Of a stretch of DNA of 64,000 nt, positions 32,717 through 42,251 are shown one piece after another. The stretch covers positions 372,001-436,000 of the forward strand of contig JAUXOK010000028.1 in NCBI GenBank assembly GCA_030682255.1. Direction: 5' to 3'. The notes under the pieces were generated by a model. That model did no database searches and had not been told where the DNA came from. It worked only from the letters and a program-made list of their open reading frames with translations. Both the position numbers and the translations under genes were made by a program. How positions within the stretch are numbered: the stretch's first letter is position 1; each line of letters begins with the position of its first letter. The DNA comes from Bacteroidota bacterium (lineage in GTDB: Bacteria > Bacteroidota > Bacteroidia > NS11-12g > UBA955).

Positions 32717-33303
32717 CCTAATGAAGCTAGATGCTCAATTACTTTTTTAAGATTTTCTTGCTTTGCACCTTCATATTTTTTAATACAATAATCTGTATGA
32801 AAATGATGTTTTTCTAAAAAACTCTTTTGAATTTCGAACCATTGATTTTCACTAATTATATTGGCATATATCTTCAACTCTTTGAAAAGAGTATTTCCAA
32901 TATCTTCAAATTTATTAGTTCCTAAATATTTTAAATCAGCGTCTGCAAGAATTTTTTCAAGTATATTGTGAGGTGTTTGAGGAATTTTTGTCGCTCTAAT
33001 CATACCACATATAATTTCAATATCTTTGTCTGATACCTGAAATTCCGGCAAAAAAGCTTTAACTTTAACACATCCTGCCTCTTCATGACCGGTGTATGAA
33101 TCAACTAATCCAGCATCATGATATAATACAGCAATTTTCAAAAGCAAAGTATCTTCTTCATTTAAATTTTCAGCTTTGGCTATTTCCAATGCGTTTTCCA
33201 TCACTTCATGAGTATGATGAATACCATGGTAATATAAATTTTCATTAAGACTATTTTTTAAATAGTTTAATATATGCTCCTCGATTTTTTGGTAATTATA
33301 CAA
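32713..33303 (-). CDS. HD-domain phosphohydrolase
   Basis: 196 residues with metal ligands in HHTHE (29-33), YHD (H62, D63) and DADLKYLG (D121 or D123): a compact HD-type metal-dependent phosphohydrolase. The substrate (nucleotide or second messenger) is not evident. The start is a TTG at 33301-33303; no ATG in frame precedes residue 36, which would cut the first HD ligand. A -7 box TATTTTTG (33333-33326, minus) lies about 22 nt before it. Confidence 0.78.
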   Translation of the reverse strand: MYNYQKIEEHILNYLKNSLNENLYYHGIHHTHEVMENALEIAKAENLNEEDTLLLKIAVLYHDAGLVDSYTGHEEAGCVKVKAFLPEFQVSDKDIEIICGMIRATKIPQTPHNILEKILADADLKYLGTNKFEDIGNTLFKELKIYANIISENQWFEIQKSFLEKHHFHTDYCIKKYEGAKQENLKKVIEHLASLG

Positions 33304-33481
33304 AATTTATGAAATATGATTAAAGCAAAAATAACTTAAATTCTGTTAATTTTTATAACTCCCCATAAAAAATAAATTGTTTTTTTGTAAATCTGTCTAT
33401 TAAAATAGAATAAATATTATAGGAAAACAATATTTCAGAGTCATTTAAAACTATTTGAAAACAAATAAGTTATATTAATTG

Positions 33482-33503
33482 AGCTAATTTTAGCTTAATT
33501 TTG
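33482..33503 (+). promoter_or_regulatory. ribBA promoter with overlapping palindrome
   Basis: TAATTTTG at 33496-33503 fits the -7 consensus, and the ATG of ribBA follows 17 nt later. Immediately upstream is the perfect inverted repeat AGCTAA-TT-TTAGCT (33482-33495), which touches the -7 box and is placed as an operator would be. No FMN riboswitch is present in the 217-nt leader region. Confidence 0.4.
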
Positions 33504-33520
33504 CAAACTTTTTATCAAAC

Positions 33521-34729
33521 ATGTTAGAACCCATTCAACTAGATACCATAGAATCCGCAATAGCGGATATCAAAGCCGGCAAACTTATCATTGTTGTTGA
33601 TGATGAGGATAGAGAAAATGAAGGTGATTTTTTAACAGCAGCTGCTAATATAACGCCTGAAATGGTTAATTTTATGGCAAAAGAAGGGAGAGGTCTTATT
33701 TGTGTTCCTTTAGTTCCAGAAAGATGTAAAGAATTGGAATTAGAAATGATGGTTAGTTCAAACGACTCCTTATATGAAACTCCATTTACTGTTTCTGTAG
33801 ATTTAAAAGGTCATGGCACCACAACAGGTATATCAGCATCCGACAGAAGCAAAACAATCAAAGCTTTAATTGATCCGAATACAAAAATTAACGATTTAGC
33901 TAGACCAGGTCATATATTTCCATTAAAAGCTCAGAAGGAAGGCGTTCTTAAAAGAGCAGGACATACAGAAGCTGCCATAGATTTTGCCAAACTTGCTGGT
34001 TTTGAACCTGCTGGCTGTATTGTAGAGATTTTAAAAGAAGATGGCGAAATGGCTCGCTTACCTGAATTAATGGTGATAGCTAAAAAATTCGATTTAAAAA
34101 TTGTATCAATAGAAGATTTAATTAAATATAGAATTAAAAACGAAAGCCATGTTAAACGCGAAATTGATGTAAAATTACCTACAACATTTGGCGATTTTGA
34201 ATTAATTGCATACTCACAAATAAATGATGGAACCCAACATTTAGCAATTATTAAGGGAGAATGGACCAAAACAGACCCAATATTAGTAAGAGTTCATAGT
34301 AGCTGCATGACAGGAGATATTTTTGGAAGTTGTAGATGCGATTGTGGTGACCAGCTTCATGCTGCCATGCAAATGATTGAAAAAGAAGGAAGAGGCGTTA
34401 TACTTTACATGAACCAAGAAGGGCGAGGAATAGGTTTGTTGAATAAATTAAAAGCATATAAACTACAGGAACAAGGTTTAGACACTGTTGAAGCCAATAT
34501 TGAACTTGGATTTAAAATGGATGAGAGAGATTATGGCATTGGAGCACAAATTTTGAGAGACTTGGGTGTTTCAAAAATGAAGTTAATGAGTAATAATCCT
34601 AAAAAAAGAACTGGATTAATTGGTTACGGACTTGAAATAGTTGAAAATATTCCGATTTTTGGCAAAGAAAATAAACATAATACGTCTTATTTAAATACCA
34701 AGAAGGAAAAAATGGGTCATGATTTTTAA
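33521..34729 (+). CDS. ribBA: Bifunctional 3,4-dihydroxy-2-butanone-4-phosphate synthase / GTP cyclohydrolase II
   Basis: 402-residue cytosolic enzyme that performs both entry reactions of riboflavin synthesis. RibB part (1-205): acidic Mg site [11 protein letters not shown] (27-37), [14 protein letters not shown]. RibA part (210-402): zinc cysteines in [20 protein letters not shown], then [19 protein letters not shown] with the catalytic region and the [15 protein letters not shown] segment. Both halves look complete. It stands alone, without other rib genes nearby, and ends at the terminator at 34783. Confidence 0.96.
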   Translation: MLEPIQLDTIESAIADIKAGKLIIVVDDEDRENEGDFLTAAANITPEMVNFMAKEGRGLICVPLVPERCKELELEMMVSSNDSLYETPFTVSVDLKGHGTTTGISASDRSKTIKALIDPNTKINDLARPGHIFPLKAQKEGVLKRAGHTEAAIDFAKLAGFEPAGCIVEILKEDGEMARLPELMVIAKKFDLKIVSIEDLIKYRIKNESHVKREIDVKLPTTFGDFELIAYSQINDGTQHLAIIKGEWTKTDPILVRVHSSCMTGDIFGSCRCDCGDQLHAAMQMIEKEGRGVILYMNQEGRGIGLLNKLKAYKLQEQGLDTVEANIELGFKMDERDYGIGAQILRDLGVSKMKLMSNNPKKRTGLIGYGLEIVENIPIFGKENKHNTSYLNTKKEKMGHDF

Positions 34730-34782
34730 TCAAATCTGATTAAATTATTGATTATTAGCAAAAACATTTCAAAATAAAAAAA

Positions 34783-34806
34783 CCTCCTTATAAGGAGGCT
34801 TTTTTG
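34783..34806 (+). terminator. Bidirectional terminator between ribBA and the tRNA gene
   Basis: CCTCCTTA (34783-34790) and TAAGGAGG (34791-34798) form a hairpin followed by T on the plus strand (34800-34805); on the minus strand a run of seven T follows too, so it serves both ribBA and the tRNA gene. Confidence 0.85.
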
Positions 34807-34881
34807 GTGGGCCCTCTTGGGATCGAACCAAGTACCTACTGATTATGAGTCAGTTGCTCTAACCAAATGAGCTAAGGGCCC
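34805..34881 (-). tRNA. tRNA with anticodon CAT (elongator Met or Ile2)
   Basis: Cloverleaf on the minus strand: acceptor arms GGGCCCT (34881-34875) and AGGGCCC (34815-34809), D arm TAGCTCATTTGGTTAGAGCA, anticodon stem ACTGA/TCAGT with loop CTCATAA (anticodon CAT), T arm with GGTTCGATCC, and an encoded CCA end (34807-34805). The anticodon stem lacks the three G-C pairs of an initiator. The GGGCCCTTAGCTCA body resembles tRNA-Ile2 (lysidine-modified) as well as elongator Met; sequence alone does not settle it. Confidence 0.93.
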
Positions 34882-34975
34882 TAACTTATTGACATTTAAA
34901 TTGTTTGTCGAACCTAGTAACTAATATTTGAATAGCAAACAAAAATTAATCGCCTAACAATTTATTAAGGGAGTG

Positions 34976-35006
34976 CAAAAGTAAGAAGTTCTATTTAGAT
35001 TTACAA
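34976..35006 (-). promoter_or_regulatory. Canonical promoter TTG-20-TACTTTTG of the tRNA gene
   Basis: On the minus strand TTG (35006-35004), 20 nt, TACTTTTG (34983-34976), about 95 nt before the mature 5' end of the tRNA. The same -7 word followed by CAC precedes greA. Confidence 0.6.
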
Positions 35007-35025
35007 AAAGATTTTAAGCTTTATT

Positions 35026-37029
35026 TTACCCAAATAATTTCTCCCAAAAAGTTTTCTTTTCGCCATCTGAAGTCTGCATTTTCTGTTTGGATTCTAATAT
35101 ACCTGCTGGTGAATAAAATTTCCAAGTACCATGTTTTACGCCTTTTTTATATTGTCCTTTCACCTTGATAACGCCATTTTCATAATACTCAATGTATGAA
35201 CCATCCATCATTTTACCTTCCATTTCGACACTGGTTTTAACTTGTCCGTTCTCATAGTATGTGTTGTTTAGGTTTTGATTGAAATTTAAAACGATAAACA
35301 AATCTAAACTATTCAAAGTATCACCTTCTTCTAACATATTCAAAGAATCATCATAAACTGTTGGCGCTTGCACTTCAGGTTCTTCCCATTTCATATACTC
35401 CGAAACTAAAACTGTTCTCATTTTATCAGCATCACCCGTTAACGACAATGCCACTTGATTAAACGAACGAATATACATTTGATTTTTCTTGGATGAAGCC
35501 CAACTCTCGGGCGATAAAACACCTTTGAAATTTGCAAAATGTCTGTTTGGACTTACATAAGCCAACACACTGATTTGTTCTGGAAGTTTTGACCTAAAGT
35601 CTCTGAAAACCTCAGCATTTTTTAGCGTTTTTTGTTCAATAAAATCATCAATAGTTATCAAAAGTGTTTTAGGGTCATCGCTCATCACCACATAATCATC
35701 AATGATGGTGTAATAAGGCTTTTCAATTTTTGAAAACATTTTACCTAAAACAGCCTTAAACAAACCTTTTATTTCTAAATACTTAATTGGATAATTCTTG
35801 TAAGAAACCTCTTTAAACTTAATAGGCGTGCGCTTTCTAACCTGTTTCTCTATTCGCTCAAGTCCGGCAATGGCTTGGTCTTTATTTTTCACCTTAATGG
35901 CTAAAACATTTTTGACTTTATTTCCAATTAAAACATCTGTTTCATATTGAGCGATGCCAATTTCACTGCCCATCCAATCGAATAAATCTTTTTGCAAATT
36001 AATATTTAAAAGCTTTTCAACCTTTTTAATAGCGGCTTGCTGTGTCTCATAAGCTTCAGCATCTTTTTGAAGTACTTTATTTAAGTTTTCATAAAATACG
36101 CTAAAATCAGCAAAGCCAAGACCTAATAAAAATGATGTTTTCTCAGAAAATAAACCTTCCATGCCTGTTTTAGATTTGCCTGAAATAGACAATGCCTTCA
36201 AATAGGAACTAACTGTATCATTTAATAGCGTATACCCATCGGCTTGAATGACATCGTCATTGAAAGACATTTCCATGCCGGAATAAAACATACCGCCAAA
36301 CATGGATTTTAAATCAGAAACATCATCCATATATACGCCCAAATACTGATGAAAAGTATTGTAATTTATCATCAATCTGCAAATACCAGACGCTCCTGTC
36401 AAACGGTTAACTTCTGTAAATTGGGGCTTAACACCCATTTGTTTTTCAGGCAATTTCGAAGTTAGAATGACGTTTTCTATCAAAGATTTATTATAGCTAC
36501 AAACCAGATAATTATTAACAAAACAAACCGACAATACATCTCTGGATTGCGGATCTAAAAACTCATGAATTTCAACCTCATTGTATTCTCTGAAAGTGTA
36601 TTTATAATCAAATTGTTTAATAACACTGATGAGCGAAGTTTTAATCATCGAAGATTTTGACGCTTCCTGCATATCGGTGTAATAAACAAAATCATAATCC
36701 TTTGTCTTTGTCATGTGAATGGAAATCAACAAATGCCTTTGACCTAATAAAGAAAACACCTGTTGGTTGGATTTAATCACATCGTCTAACAAATCGGCAT
36801 TTTTAGTAATTTCAGCAAATGGCGGATAGCTTTTCAATCCCAACCACATATTACTGGTGCTGAAATATTGCCAATTTTCGATGGGTTTGTCTGTTTCCAT
36901 CACCATCACAGCATCATCAGGTACCAGATAATAAACATCTGTAAACTTGTTAGGTGAAAACTTAATCCAAGCAAAATAGGAACCAAGTCCTATTAATAAT
37001 ATTACTACAACTATGAGTATTTTTTTCAT
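35026..37029 (-). CDS. DUF3352-like periplasmic protein with C-terminal MORN-type repeats
   Basis: 667 residues. One N-terminal transmembrane anchor (about 5-22), a large domain (about 30-560) of the DUF3352 type (opening with YYLVPDDAVMVMETDKP, several beta strands such as IKYLEIKGLF and YYTIIDDYVVMSDDP), and a short tail with MORN/YwqK-type repeats (YYENGQVKTSVEMEGKMMDG, YYENGVIKVKGQYKKGVKHG, WKFYSPAGILES). Function unknown. It starts 4 nt after the oligopeptidase gene upstream, so they are co-transcribed. Confidence 0.72.
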   Translation of the reverse strand: MKKILIVVVILLIGLGSYFAWIKFSPNKFTDVYYLVPDDAVMVMETDKPIENWQYFSTSNMWLGLKSYPPFAEITKNADLLDDVIKSNQQVFSLLGQRHLLISIHMTKTKDYDFVYYTDMQEASKSSMIKTSLISVIKQFDYKYTFREYNEVEIHEFLDPQSRDVLSVCFVNNYLVCSYNKSLIENVILTSKLPEKQMGVKPQFTEVNRLTGASGICRLMINYNTFHQYLGVYMDDVSDLKSMFGGMFYSGMEMSFNDDVIQADGYTLLNDTVSSYLKALSISGKSKTGMEGLFSEKTSFLLGLGFADFSVFYENLNKVLQKDAEAYETQQAAIKKVEKLLNINLQKDLFDWMGSEIGIAQYETDVLIGNKVKNVLAIKVKNKDQAIAGLERIEKQVRKRTPIKFKEVSYKNYPIKYLEIKGLFKAVLGKMFSKIEKPYYTIIDDYVVMSDDPKTLLITIDDFIEQKTLKNAEVFRDFRSKLPEQISVLAYVSPNRHFANFKGVLSPESWASSKKNQMYIRSFNQVALSLTGDADKMRTVLVSEYMKWEEPEVQAPTVYDDSLNMLEEGDTLNSLDLFIVLNFNQNLNNTYYENGQVKTSVEMEGKMMDGSYIEYYENGVIKVKGQYKKGVKHGTWKFYSPAGILESKQKMQTSDGEKKTFWEKLFG

Positions 37030-37033
37030 AATA

Positions 37034-38734
37034 TTAAGATTTCAAATCATTTAATTCTTTCCAAACAAAATCGAATAATTCTTGCACATATTCATTTGAG
37101 AAGCTAAACTTAACGCCAGCTGCTTCATACAATTCAGGAATGGTTTTAGTATATCCAAGTTTAAGCATGGTTTTGTAGCCTTCTAATCCTGTTTGTTTGT
37201 TTTCTACAAAGTTTCGCCAAATGGCTATTGCACCCAATTGAGCAAATCCATATTCGATGTAATAAAAAGGCACTTCATACAAATGCAATTGCTTTTGCCA
37301 ACTGTTTGCTAAAAAATGTTCGTAGCCTTTATAATTTGCCACACCCGTATCAAAACGTTTAACTATTTTCAACCATGCTTCGGTTCTTTCTTCTAATGTA
37401 TGTTGAGGGTTTGTGTAAATCCAATGTTGAAATGCATCAATGGTTGCTATCCAAGGCAAAGTTGCAATCACACCTTCTAATTGTTCGATTTTGGCTCTTT
37501 TTAATTCATCTGGATTTTCAAAATAGGCATCCCATCCATCCATACTGATGAGTTCCATTGCCATACTAGCCACTTCTGCCACTTCCATAGGTGCATTTTT
37601 AAAAGCATTTAGTTTTAAATGTTCTGTTAAAAAAGAATGCATGGCATGACCACCCTCGTGAACCATTGTTTCTACATCTCTTAAACTTCCAGCTGCATTC
37701 ATAAAGATAAAAGGAACACCACTTTCAGCCAATGGATAATTGTAACCTCCTGGTGCTTTACCTAATCTACTTTCTAAATCCAAAAAACCTTTTTCAGACA
37801 TAATTTTTAAATTATTAGCAAATTCAGGTTCAATTTTATCGAAGCATCTAATGGTTTTTTCAAGTAATTCTTTGCCATCTTCAAAAGGTTTCAATGCGGG
37901 TCTATTGAGTGGGTCAACTGCATAATCATAAGGCATCAAATCATCATATCCCAATAATTCTTTGCGATCTAATTCTAGTTTACGCAACATAGGCATTAAT
38001 ACATTTTCGATGGCATTGTGAAAATCAAAACAATCCTTGACTGAGTAATCAAAACGCCCCATGGATTGATGCATGTAATCTCTGAAATTTTCAAATCCAG
38101 TATTCAATGCCACTTGATGTCTAAGTTTTATCAAATCATTAAAAAGACTGTTTAATTCATCTTTACTTTGAAATCTTCTATTGTTGATGGTTTCATAAGC
38201 TAATTGCCTTCTGTCTCTATCAATTTCCTTCAAAATATTGGAAGCCTGTTGCAAAGTCAATACTTTTCCATCTATTTCAACAGACATGGCACCAGTTATG
38301 GTTCCATATTTTTGAGACAAAGTTTGAATTTCCGAATAAAGCGGAATATTTTCACTTCTGAATAAATCAATCGCATTTTTAATTGCTCTGAAATATATGA
38401 AATAAGACTTTTCTTTTTCTAAGTCCGATTTATATGCCGAATCGTTGATTTTTTGGTTCAATTGATCTTCATAAGGCGCAATATGCGGTTGAATATTGGT
38501 AACAAAATCTAAATAAGCTGCTTCTAATTCTTGATTATTGGTATCGCAAGTCATTTTGATATATCGCCAAGCTAAATCCTCACTAACAACACTTTCTAAC
38601 TCACTTACATTTTGAAGAAAACGCTCATAATCGCTTAAAGAATGGATTTCAAACCTCAGTAAATTTTCAAAAAAAGGTTCTAATGATTGCCATGCTGTTA
38701 TTTTATAATCTTTAGGTAGATATTGTCTATTCAT
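37034..38734 (-). CDS. M3-family oligoendopeptidase
   Basis: 566-residue cytosolic zinc metallopeptidase of the M3 (thimet/PepF) family, which trims short peptides. The zinc motif HEGGH is at 359-363, followed by the third ligand region EVAEVASMAMELIS. Helical N-terminal part and the C-terminal YIEYGFAQLGAIAIWRNF segment are as in PepF-like proteins. A -7 box TAAGTTTG (38772-38765, minus) lies 30 nt before the ATG. The downstream gene begins after 4 nt. Confidence 0.92.
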   Translation of the reverse strand: MNRQYLPKDYKITAWQSLEPFFENLLRFEIHSLSDYERFLQNVSELESVVSEDLAWRYIKMTCDTNNQELEAAYLDFVTNIQPHIAPYEDQLNQKINDSAYKSDLEKEKSYFIYFRAIKNAIDLFRSENIPLYSEIQTLSQKYGTITGAMSVEIDGKVLTLQQASNILKEIDRDRRQLAYETINNRRFQSKDELNSLFNDLIKLRHQVALNTGFENFRDYMHQSMGRFDYSVKDCFDFHNAIENVLMPMLRKLELDRKELLGYDDLMPYDYAVDPLNRPALKPFEDGKELLEKTIRCFDKIEPEFANNLKIMSEKGFLDLESRLGKAPGGYNYPLAESGVPFIFMNAAGSLRDVETMVHEGGHAMHSFLTEHLKLNAFKNAPMEVAEVASMAMELISMDGWDAYFENPDELKRAKIEQLEGVIATLPWIATIDAFQHWIYTNPQHTLEERTEAWLKIVKRFDTGVANYKGYEHFLANSWQKQLHLYEVPFYYIEYGFAQLGAIAIWRNFVENKQTGLEGYKTMLKLGYTKTIPELYEAAGVKFSFSNEYVQELFDFVWKELNDLKS

Positions 38735-38873
38735 TTAAATAATGTGTTTCTTAATATTACTTTTCAAACTTACATAAAATTTCTATTTCAAAAATGAAAA
38801 AAATGAAGCATTTAAAAGCAAATACTTTATAAAATTGAAACTATATTCGCCTATTAAAATTTTCATTAAAAAA

Positions 38874-39812
38874 GTGAATCGAATTAATCAACTTTTTGAC
38901 ATCCAATACCCCATTATTCAAGCAGGTATGATCTGGTGCAGCGGCTGGAGACTAGCTTCTGCTGTTAGCAATGCTGGAGGACTTGGACTTATTGGAGCTG
39001 GCAGTATGTATCCCGATATTTTAAGAGAACACATTCAAAAATGCAAAGCAGCTACTAATAAACCATTTGGTGTAAACCTTCCTTTATTGTATCCTGATAT
39101 TGAAAAACACATTCAAATTATCATAGAGGAAGGTGTAAAAATTGTTTTTACAAGCGCAGGCAATCCAAGTACATGGACCAAACACCTTAAAGACAATGGC
39201 ATTACAGTTGTTCATGTAGTTTCCAATACAAAATTTGCGAAAAAATGTGAAGATGTTGGAGTAGACGCCATAGTAGCAGAAGGATTTGAAGCTGGTGGAC
39301 ACAATGGCAGAGAAGAAACAACAAGCATGTGTTTAATTCCGATGATAAAAGCAATTACTAATTTACCATTGATTGCAGCAGGCGGAATTGGAAGTGGGCA
39401 AGCCATTGCTGCAGCTATAAGTCTTGGAGCAGATGCAGTTCAAATAGGCAGTTTATTTGCTGCAAGTGAAGAAAGCAGTGCTCATGCAAATTTCAAAAAC
39501 AGGATTATAGCAACAGGAGATGGCGACACCGAATTATCACTCAAACAACTCACCCCTGTTCGTTTGATTAAAAACGAATTTTACAACAAAGTTAAAGAAG
39601 CAGAAAACAATTGTTCTGACAAAGAAACACTTCAGAATATTTTAGGCAGAGGTCGAGCTAAAAAAGGCATGTTTGAGGGTGATTTAGTTGAAGGCGAATT
39701 AGAAATTGGACAAATTGCAGCTAATATTAATGAAATCAAATCGGCTCATACTATTTTCAATAAACTAGTCGCTGATTATAACCAAACCATACAACATTTA
39801 AAACCATTTTAA
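38874..39812 (+). CDS. Nitronate monooxygenase-like flavoenzyme
   Basis: 312 residues from the GTG at 38874, which places VNRINQLFDIQYPIIQAGM at the N-terminus as in relatives; a TTG at 38835 would add 13 residues of unlikely sequence. TIM-barrel FMN enzyme: IQAGM at the first strand, FGVNLP, HVVSNTKFAKK, EGFEAGGHNG with the conserved glycine-histidine loop, PLIAAGGIGSG and ADAVQIGSLFAA. Relatives oxidise nitronates or act as FMN-dependent enoyl reductases; the true substrate here is open. The M16 peptidase gene begins 1 nt after its stop. Confidence 0.85.
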   Translation: MNRINQLFDIQYPIIQAGMIWCSGWRLASAVSNAGGLGLIGAGSMYPDILREHIQKCKAATNKPFGVNLPLLYPDIEKHIQIIIEEGVKIVFTSAGNPSTWTKHLKDNGITVVHVVSNTKFAKKCEDVGVDAIVAEGFEAGGHNGREETTSMCLIPMIKAITNLPLIAAGGIGSGQAIAAAISLGADAVQIGSLFAASEESSAHANFKNRIIATGDGDTELSLKQLTPVRLIKNEFYNKVKEAENNCSDKETLQNILGRGRAKKGMFEGDLVEGELEIGQIAANINEIKSAHTIFNKLVADYNQTIQHLKPF

Positions 39813-39813
39813 A

Positions 39814-41043
39814 TTGGAAGAATTTAAAACCCACACCTTAAAAAATGGCTTAAAAATCATTTATCAAGAAGCCTCGCATGCCATTGCCTCACACATTGCT
39901 TTCACTATTCATGCAGGGTCTAGAGATGATGGCGACACACCTGGAACTGCACATTGTTTTGAACACATGCTTTTTAAAGGCACTCAAAAACGAAAAGCAC
40001 ATAGTATTATCAACCGTTTGGAAGTTGTTGGCGGAGAATTAAATGCTTTTACTACCAAAGAAATTACAGTCATTTATGCGAGCGTAACCCATCAATTTTT
40101 TGAAAGAGCTTTAGGGTTATTATCTGAATTAACCTTTAAATCCACCTTTCCTGAAAAAGAATTGATAAAGGAAAAGAAAGTGATTAAAGAAGAAATCAAC
40201 ATGTATTTGGACACACCCGAAGAAAATATTTACGATGAATTTCAAGAAATCATTTTCAACAAACATCCACTTGGTCCAAACATTTTAGGCAATCATCAAA
40301 GTGTAGATTCGATTAATACTTCTAAACTATTGGATTTTCATCAATCATACTATCAACCACAAAACATCGCACTTAGTATTAGTTCAAATATTCCCTTCAA
40401 AAAAATCCTTTATTACATAGAAAAACACTGTGGTGATATAAAAAACAATGCAACACCACATGAAAGAACGGCATTTGTAGATTATAATCCTCAAAACACA
40501 ATCAAACAAACCGACCATTTGCAATGTCATGCAATATTAGGCAATATGTGCTATCCCTATCATCATGAAAATAGAATACCCATGTTATTACTCAACAATA
40601 TCTTAGGTGGTCCAGGCATGAATTCAAGATTAAATTTGAGTATCAGAGAAAAATTCGGATACACCTACAATATTGAAAGTGGTTATTCCGCTTTTATAGA
40701 TTCTGGGTTTTTTCATTGCTATCTTTCTACTGAAAAGAAATATTTAAACAAATCTATCGACTTAATAAACAAAGAATTAAAAAAACTCAAAGAAAAACCA
40801 TTATCCAGCATGCAATTGATTCATGCAAAAAATCAATTCAAAGGTCAAGTTTCATTAGCAGAAGAAAACAGACTAAATGTGATTTTAGCATTAGGCAAAA
40901 ACTTAGCCCAAAACTATCCAATTGAAAGTTTAGAAAATGCTTTGAAAAAAATCAATAAAATTAATGCAGATGGTTTACAAGAAATAGCAAATGAAATTTT
41001 TGATATTCAAGAATTAAGTAGTTTAATTTTCATGTCAGAATAA
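39814..41043 (+). CDS. M16-family zinc peptidase
   Basis: 409 residues starting at a TTG at 39814, one base after the preceding stop; no other start keeps the first strand. The inverted zinc motif is HCFEH (47-51) in the classical context GTAHCFEHMLFKGT, with the downstream glutamate in KVIKEEINMYLDTPEENI (about 126-127). C-terminal half shows the M16_C fold, including NNILGGPGMNSRLNLSIREKFGYTY, which shapes the substrate chamber. It is a one-unit (processing-peptidase-like) M16 protein. Confidence 0.9.
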   Translation: MEEFKTHTLKNGLKIIYQEASHAIASHIAFTIHAGSRDDGDTPGTAHCFEHMLFKGTQKRKAHSIINRLEVVGGELNAFTTKEITVIYASVTHQFFERALGLLSELTFKSTFPEKELIKEKKVIKEEINMYLDTPEENIYDEFQEIIFNKHPLGPNILGNHQSVDSINTSKLLDFHQSYYQPQNIALSISSNIPFKKILYYIEKHCGDIKNNATPHERTAFVDYNPQNTIKQTDHLQCHAILGNMCYPYHHENRIPMLLLNNILGGPGMNSRLNLSIREKFGYTYNIESGYSAFIDSGFFHCYLSTEKKYLNKSIDLINKELKKLKEKPLSSMQLIHAKNQFKGQVSLAEENRLNVILALGKNLAQNYPIESLENALKKINKINADGLQEIANEIFDIQELSSLIFMSE

Positions 41044-41369
41044 TTTAATTTCTCCATTTATCCAAGTTAGACTACTACAAAAAAACAATCAAAAAAAAAA
41101 TTTGAAAAAAAGACCTAAGTAAAACATCTTATGTTGACAAACAACACTTTAATGACAATTATATCACTCATAAAACACAAAAAAAGACTTTATTTCTATA
41201 CAATCTCAAAAAAAACAAAAAAAAATACATTAATCATTAAATTCGTTAACTATTGATTTTAATAGCTACATCTGTTAAAATCGATTAAATTAATAAAATA
41301 ATAATACAAAAAGTTTGCAACCACTATTGACATATTGCAGTCTAATGTGTAAATTTGATTAAAATTGAT
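41044..41369. other. AT-rich intergenic region, no gene seen
   Basis: A 326-nt stretch of mostly A and T with several runs of A. No open frame or RNA structure is evident. At its right end lies the canonical promoter of the next gene (41327-41357). Confidence 0.6.
41327..41357 (+). promoter_or_regulatory. Canonical promoter TTG-20-TAAATTTG of the DUF6089-like gene
   Basis: TTG at 41327-41329, 20 nt, TAAATTTG at 41350-41357; ATG of the gene 12 nt later at 41370. Confidence 0.6.
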
Positions 41370-42251
41370 ATGAAAAATATAATATTTATAACTCTATTAA
41401 GCACCGCATTAAGTACTAATGCTCAAAGGGTAGATTTAATATTAGGTGCAGGTACAAGTCACTTTTTGGGTGATTTAGGAGGCAAACCTTTTTTGGGAAC
41501 AAATGACGCTCAAGATTTAGATATATTATCTACAAGATATGCTTTCACAACTGGACTTAGGCTAAATTTCAGTCGCTATTTTGCCATTAGAACTAACATT
41601 TGGTATGCAAGAGTATCTGGTGACGATAAATACACATCAAATAGAGAGAGAAGAGGTCGCAACTTAAATTTTTACAGCAATATATTTGAAGGTGATTTTA
41701 CTACAGAGATAACCTTTGCAAAAACAAAAGCAAAAGGAGCTTGGTATATTTTTGGAGGTGTTGGATATTTCTTTTTCAATCCAAAAACTAGACTAAATGG
41801 AGAAGTATACGAACTACAAAAATATGGCACCGAGGGACAGTTTGCCATTGCTGGCAAAGAACCGTATAAATTATCATCATTATGTTTTCCACATGGTATA
41901 GGTTATAAATGGGTAGTTGGTAGAGGTAATTATCTATCAGTTGAACTGAATCTCAGAAAAACTATGACAGATTATATTGACGATGTTAGCACCAACTTTG
42001 TGGATCAGAGTATACTTATAGCCGCAAGGGGTCCTGAAGCTGCTGCTTTAGCTGACAGAAACATTTCAGATATACCAGGATTTAGTTCACCAGGAGCCAT
42101 TAGAGGCGATCCGAAAGATAATGATACTTTTTTCTTTTTCAGTTTCTCATTCAATAAAACATTGGGCTTAGGTTCTAAAGGATCAGGATTTGGAAATGGG
42201 TACAGGCCCAAAAATAAAATCAATGGCAAACAAAGATGTTTGGAGTTTTAA
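41370..42251 (+). CDS. DUF6089-like outer-membrane protein
   Basis: 293 residues from the ATG at 41370 (the frame extends 15 nt upstream only through a TTG that lies inside the -7 box). Signal peptide 1-18 (NAQ). The opening RVDLILGAGTSHFLGDLGG, a barrel strand pattern (TTGLRLNFSRYFAIRTNIWYARVSG, WYIFGGVGYFFF, YLSVELNLRKTMTDYIDDVS) and the end FFFFSFSFNKTLG fit the DUF6089 family of Bacteroidota outer-membrane proteins. Function unknown. It overlaps the 3' end of the next gene by 4 nt, tail to tail. Confidence 0.8.
   Translation: MKNIIFITLLSTALSTNAQRVDLILGAGTSHFLGDLGGKPFLGTNDAQDLDILSTRYAFTTGLRLNFSRYFAIRTNIWYARVSGDDKYTSNRERRGRNLNFYSNIFEGDFTTEITFAKTKAKGAWYIFGGVGYFFFNPKTRLNGEVYELQKYGTEGQFAIAGKEPYKLSSLCFPHGIGYKWVVGRGNYLSVELNLRKTMTDYIDDVSTNFVDQSILIAARGPEAAALADRNISDIPGFSSPGAIRGDPKDNDTFFFFSFSFNKTLGLGSKGSGFGNGYRPKNKINGKQRCLEF

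Noticed and set aside
33304-33520. FMN riboswitch upstream of ribBA
   Set aside because: None of the conserved FMN-aptamer blocks is present in this AT-rich leader; only a promoter and a palindrome are seen.
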